A stretch of 6,672 nucleotides of DNA. Source: Acidobacteriota bacterium (GTDB lineage: Bacteria > Acidobacteriota > UBA890 > WLXD01). Of this stretch, positions 5,528 to 6,672 are shown in pieces. The translations under genes were made by a program, and so were the position numbers. Under the pieces are notes generated by a model. That model searched no databases, was not told where the DNA came from, and was given only the letters and a program-made list of their open reading frames with translations. Numbering within the stretch: the first letter of the stretch is position 1; every line of letters begins with the position of its first letter. The stretch spans positions 1 to 6,672 of the forward strand of contig JACZXM010000170.1 of the NCBI GenBank assembly GCA_022571615.1, read 5' to 3'.

Positions 5528-6670
5528 ATGCGCGTTCTGATCGACGCCCGCAAGGCGAACGATTTCGGCATCGGCACGTATATTCGGGGACTCGTGCGAT
5601 CCTGTTGTCGTCTCCGGCCGGAGTGGGAGTTCGTCCTTGTCGGTGCGCCCGAGCAGGTCGACGCGAGCCCGGCCGCCTGGTTCGGAGACAACGCCCGCTG
5701 GCTGGCCGACCGATCGTCCAAGTACTCGTTGCGCGAGCTTTCGAGCCTGACGCGCCACGCGCGCGACACCGCTGCGGACCTCTTCCACGCCCCACACTAT
5801 GTCTACCCGGTCGGCCTGCGCTGCCCCGGGGTGGTGACGATTCACGACTGCATCCACCTGCGGTTTCCGCGACAGCTTCCGCGCCCGCTCGGCTTCCTCC
5901 CGCGCGCCCTTTCACGCCGCTACGCCCACGCCATGATGCGCCACGCAGTCCGGTCCGCATCGTGTGTAATCGCTGTATCGGAAGCGACCCGTCGCGACCT
6001 GATCGAGTGGGTGGGAGCGCCGGAACACGGCGTCGTCACTATCCTCAATGGAACCGATCCGTACTTCGGCCAACAGCCGCCCGCAGACCTGGAGCAGGAC
6101 ATCAGCGAGCGCCTGCGGCTGCCCGAACGCTACGTGCTGTTTGTTGGCAACGCCAAGCCACACAAGAATCTGCCGCGGCTGATCGAGGCCTTCGGCCGCA
6201 TCGCCGCAGCGGATCCTGGACTGCAACTGCTGCTGGTCGGTCGAGTCGGCGCGATCGAGGCGCTCACGGCCAGCGTTGGCAGTGAGGCAGCAGCCCGCAT
6301 TCGAGATCTGGGATTCGTCGACCGAGCCGAGCTGCGGACGCTCTACCGGCGCGCCAGCGTACTGTGCATGCCGTCGCTGTTCGAGGGCTTCGGCCTCCCG
6401 GCGCTCGAGGCCATGGCCTGTGGCACTCCCGTGGTGGCGGCAGAGGCGGGTGCTCTCCCCGAGTTGATCGGCGATGCGGGGATCCTGGTGCCACCGGGGC
6501 GGGTGGAGGCCATTGCAGCCGGCCTCGACACCATCCTGCGCGACCCGGAGCGCGCCGCTTCTCTCGCCGCGGCCGGCCCGGAGCGCGCCGCCCATTTCAG
6601 CTGGGAACGCGCTGCCCGGGAGACCCTCGCACAGTATGAGGTCGCACTGCACGGGAGCACTCCAGCATGA
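5528..6670 (+). CDS. GT-B glycosyltransferase, GT4 family (last complete gene of the cluster)
   Basis: This is a 380-residue cytosolic retaining-type glycosyltransferase, with all the standard GT4 marks. The N-terminus MRVLIDARKANDFGIGTYIR (1-20) carries the glycine-rich loop. DLFHAPHYVYP (84-94) and VVTIHDCIHLRFP (102-114) are typical of the mannosyltransferase-like branch, and CVIAVSEATRRDL (146-158) follows. In the donor domain are YVLFVGNAKPHKN (202-214), with Lys213 in the phosphate-contact position, LLLVG (234-238), and the EX7E motif E286-GFGLPAL-E294 followed by MACGTPVVAAEAGALPELIG (296-315). It resembles the gene at 2381 more than the one at 3493 in keeping the TYxRGL and K-N/D features. 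It has its own Shine-Dalgarno sequence, unlike the preceding overlapped genes. It ends in ATGA, giving the start of the next gene. The substrate is unknown; transfer of a sugar to a lipid-linked glycan is inferred from context. Confidence 0.94.
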   Translation: MRVLIDARKANDFGIGTYIRGLVRSCCRLRPEWEFVLVGAPEQVDASPAAWFGDNARWLADRSSKYSLRELSSLTRHARDTAADLFHAPHYVYPVGLRCPGVVTIHDCIHLRFPRQLPRPLGFLPRALSRRYAHAMMRHAVRSASCVIAVSEATRRDLIEWVGAPEHGVVTILNGTDPYFGQQPPADLEQDISERLRLPERYVLFVGNAKPHKNLPRLIEAFGRIAAADPGLQLLLVGRVGAIEALTASVGSEAAARIRDLGFVDRAELRTLYRRASVLCMPSLFEGFGLPALEAMACGTPVVAAEAGALPELIGDAGILVPPGRVEAIAAGLDTILRDPERAASLAAAGPERAAHFSWERAARETLAQYEVALHGSTPA

Positions 6671-6672
6671 AG
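6667..6672 (+). CDS. Start of a further gene in the operon, truncated by the window edge
   Basis: ATGAAG begins inside the ATGA that stops the previous glycosyltransferase. This repeats the 4-bp overlap at 4590-4593, so a new gene beginning Met-Lys probably starts here. Only two codons are visible, so its product cannot be named. The inference rests on the overlap pattern alone. Confidence 0.45.

Noticed and set aside
5912..6652. 246-codon minus-strand ORF
   Set aside because: It is antisense to the conserved donor domain of the last glycosyltransferase and has no recognisable motif of its own.
1..6672. CRISPR array, tRNA, rRNA, insertion sequence, attachment site
   Set aside because: I saw no regularly spaced direct repeats, no cloverleaf or rRNA-like sequence, and no transposase or integrase coding. 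Nearly all of the window is accounted for by six coding regions.

Overview
The window is GC-rich, densely coded and bacterial. Its left edge encodes the start of lipid-A-disaccharide synthase (LpxB), which points to an outer-membrane, LPS-making (Gram-negative type) organism. A fused homocysteine methyltransferase / methylenetetrahydrofolate reductase and a glycine-oxidase-like fragment would fit high-GC phyla such as Acidobacteriota or deltaproteobacterial lineages. That placement is a guess from gene content; no marker gene here fixes it.

Layout. Two transcription units diverge from a 177-bp spacer (2204-2380). Leftward on the minus strand lies a 620-codon bifunctional one-carbon/methionine enzyme (341-2203). 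It is followed, with a 4-bp GTGA overlap, by an ORF that runs off the left edge (1-344). That ORF starts as LpxB and switches in frame, near residue 68, to sequence resembling the middle of a ThiO/glycine-oxidase-type flavoenzyme. The hybrid is either a deletion fusion or an assembly join near a contig end.

Rightward on the plus strand are four consecutive glycosyltransferases: GT-B/GT4 (2381-3496), GT-B/GT4 (3493-4593), GT-A/GT2 (4590-5504) and GT-B/GT4 (5528-6670). A further gene starts at 6667 and is cut by the right edge. Three of the four rightward junctions are 4-bp stop/start overlaps. The fourth is a 23-bp gap with a clear Shine-Dalgarno sequence. This is the pattern of one operon for a surface glycan (O-antigen, capsule or exopolysaccharide), each enzyme probably adding one sugar to a lipid-linked intermediate. 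No polymerase, flippase, nucleotide-sugar synthesis gene or exporter is in view, so the type of glycan cannot be fixed.

The spacer holds a perfect 11-bp inverted repeat in the leader of the leftward gene and an 8-bp palindrome closer to the rightward operon. I see no convincing sigma-70 promoter, known riboswitch, tRNA, rRNA, CRISPR array or mobile element. I found no sign of a new defence or mobile system. The points worth a second look are the LpxB/ThiO hybrid, the altered motifs in the reductase half of the one-carbon enzyme, and the altered donor-site motif in the second glycosyltransferase.
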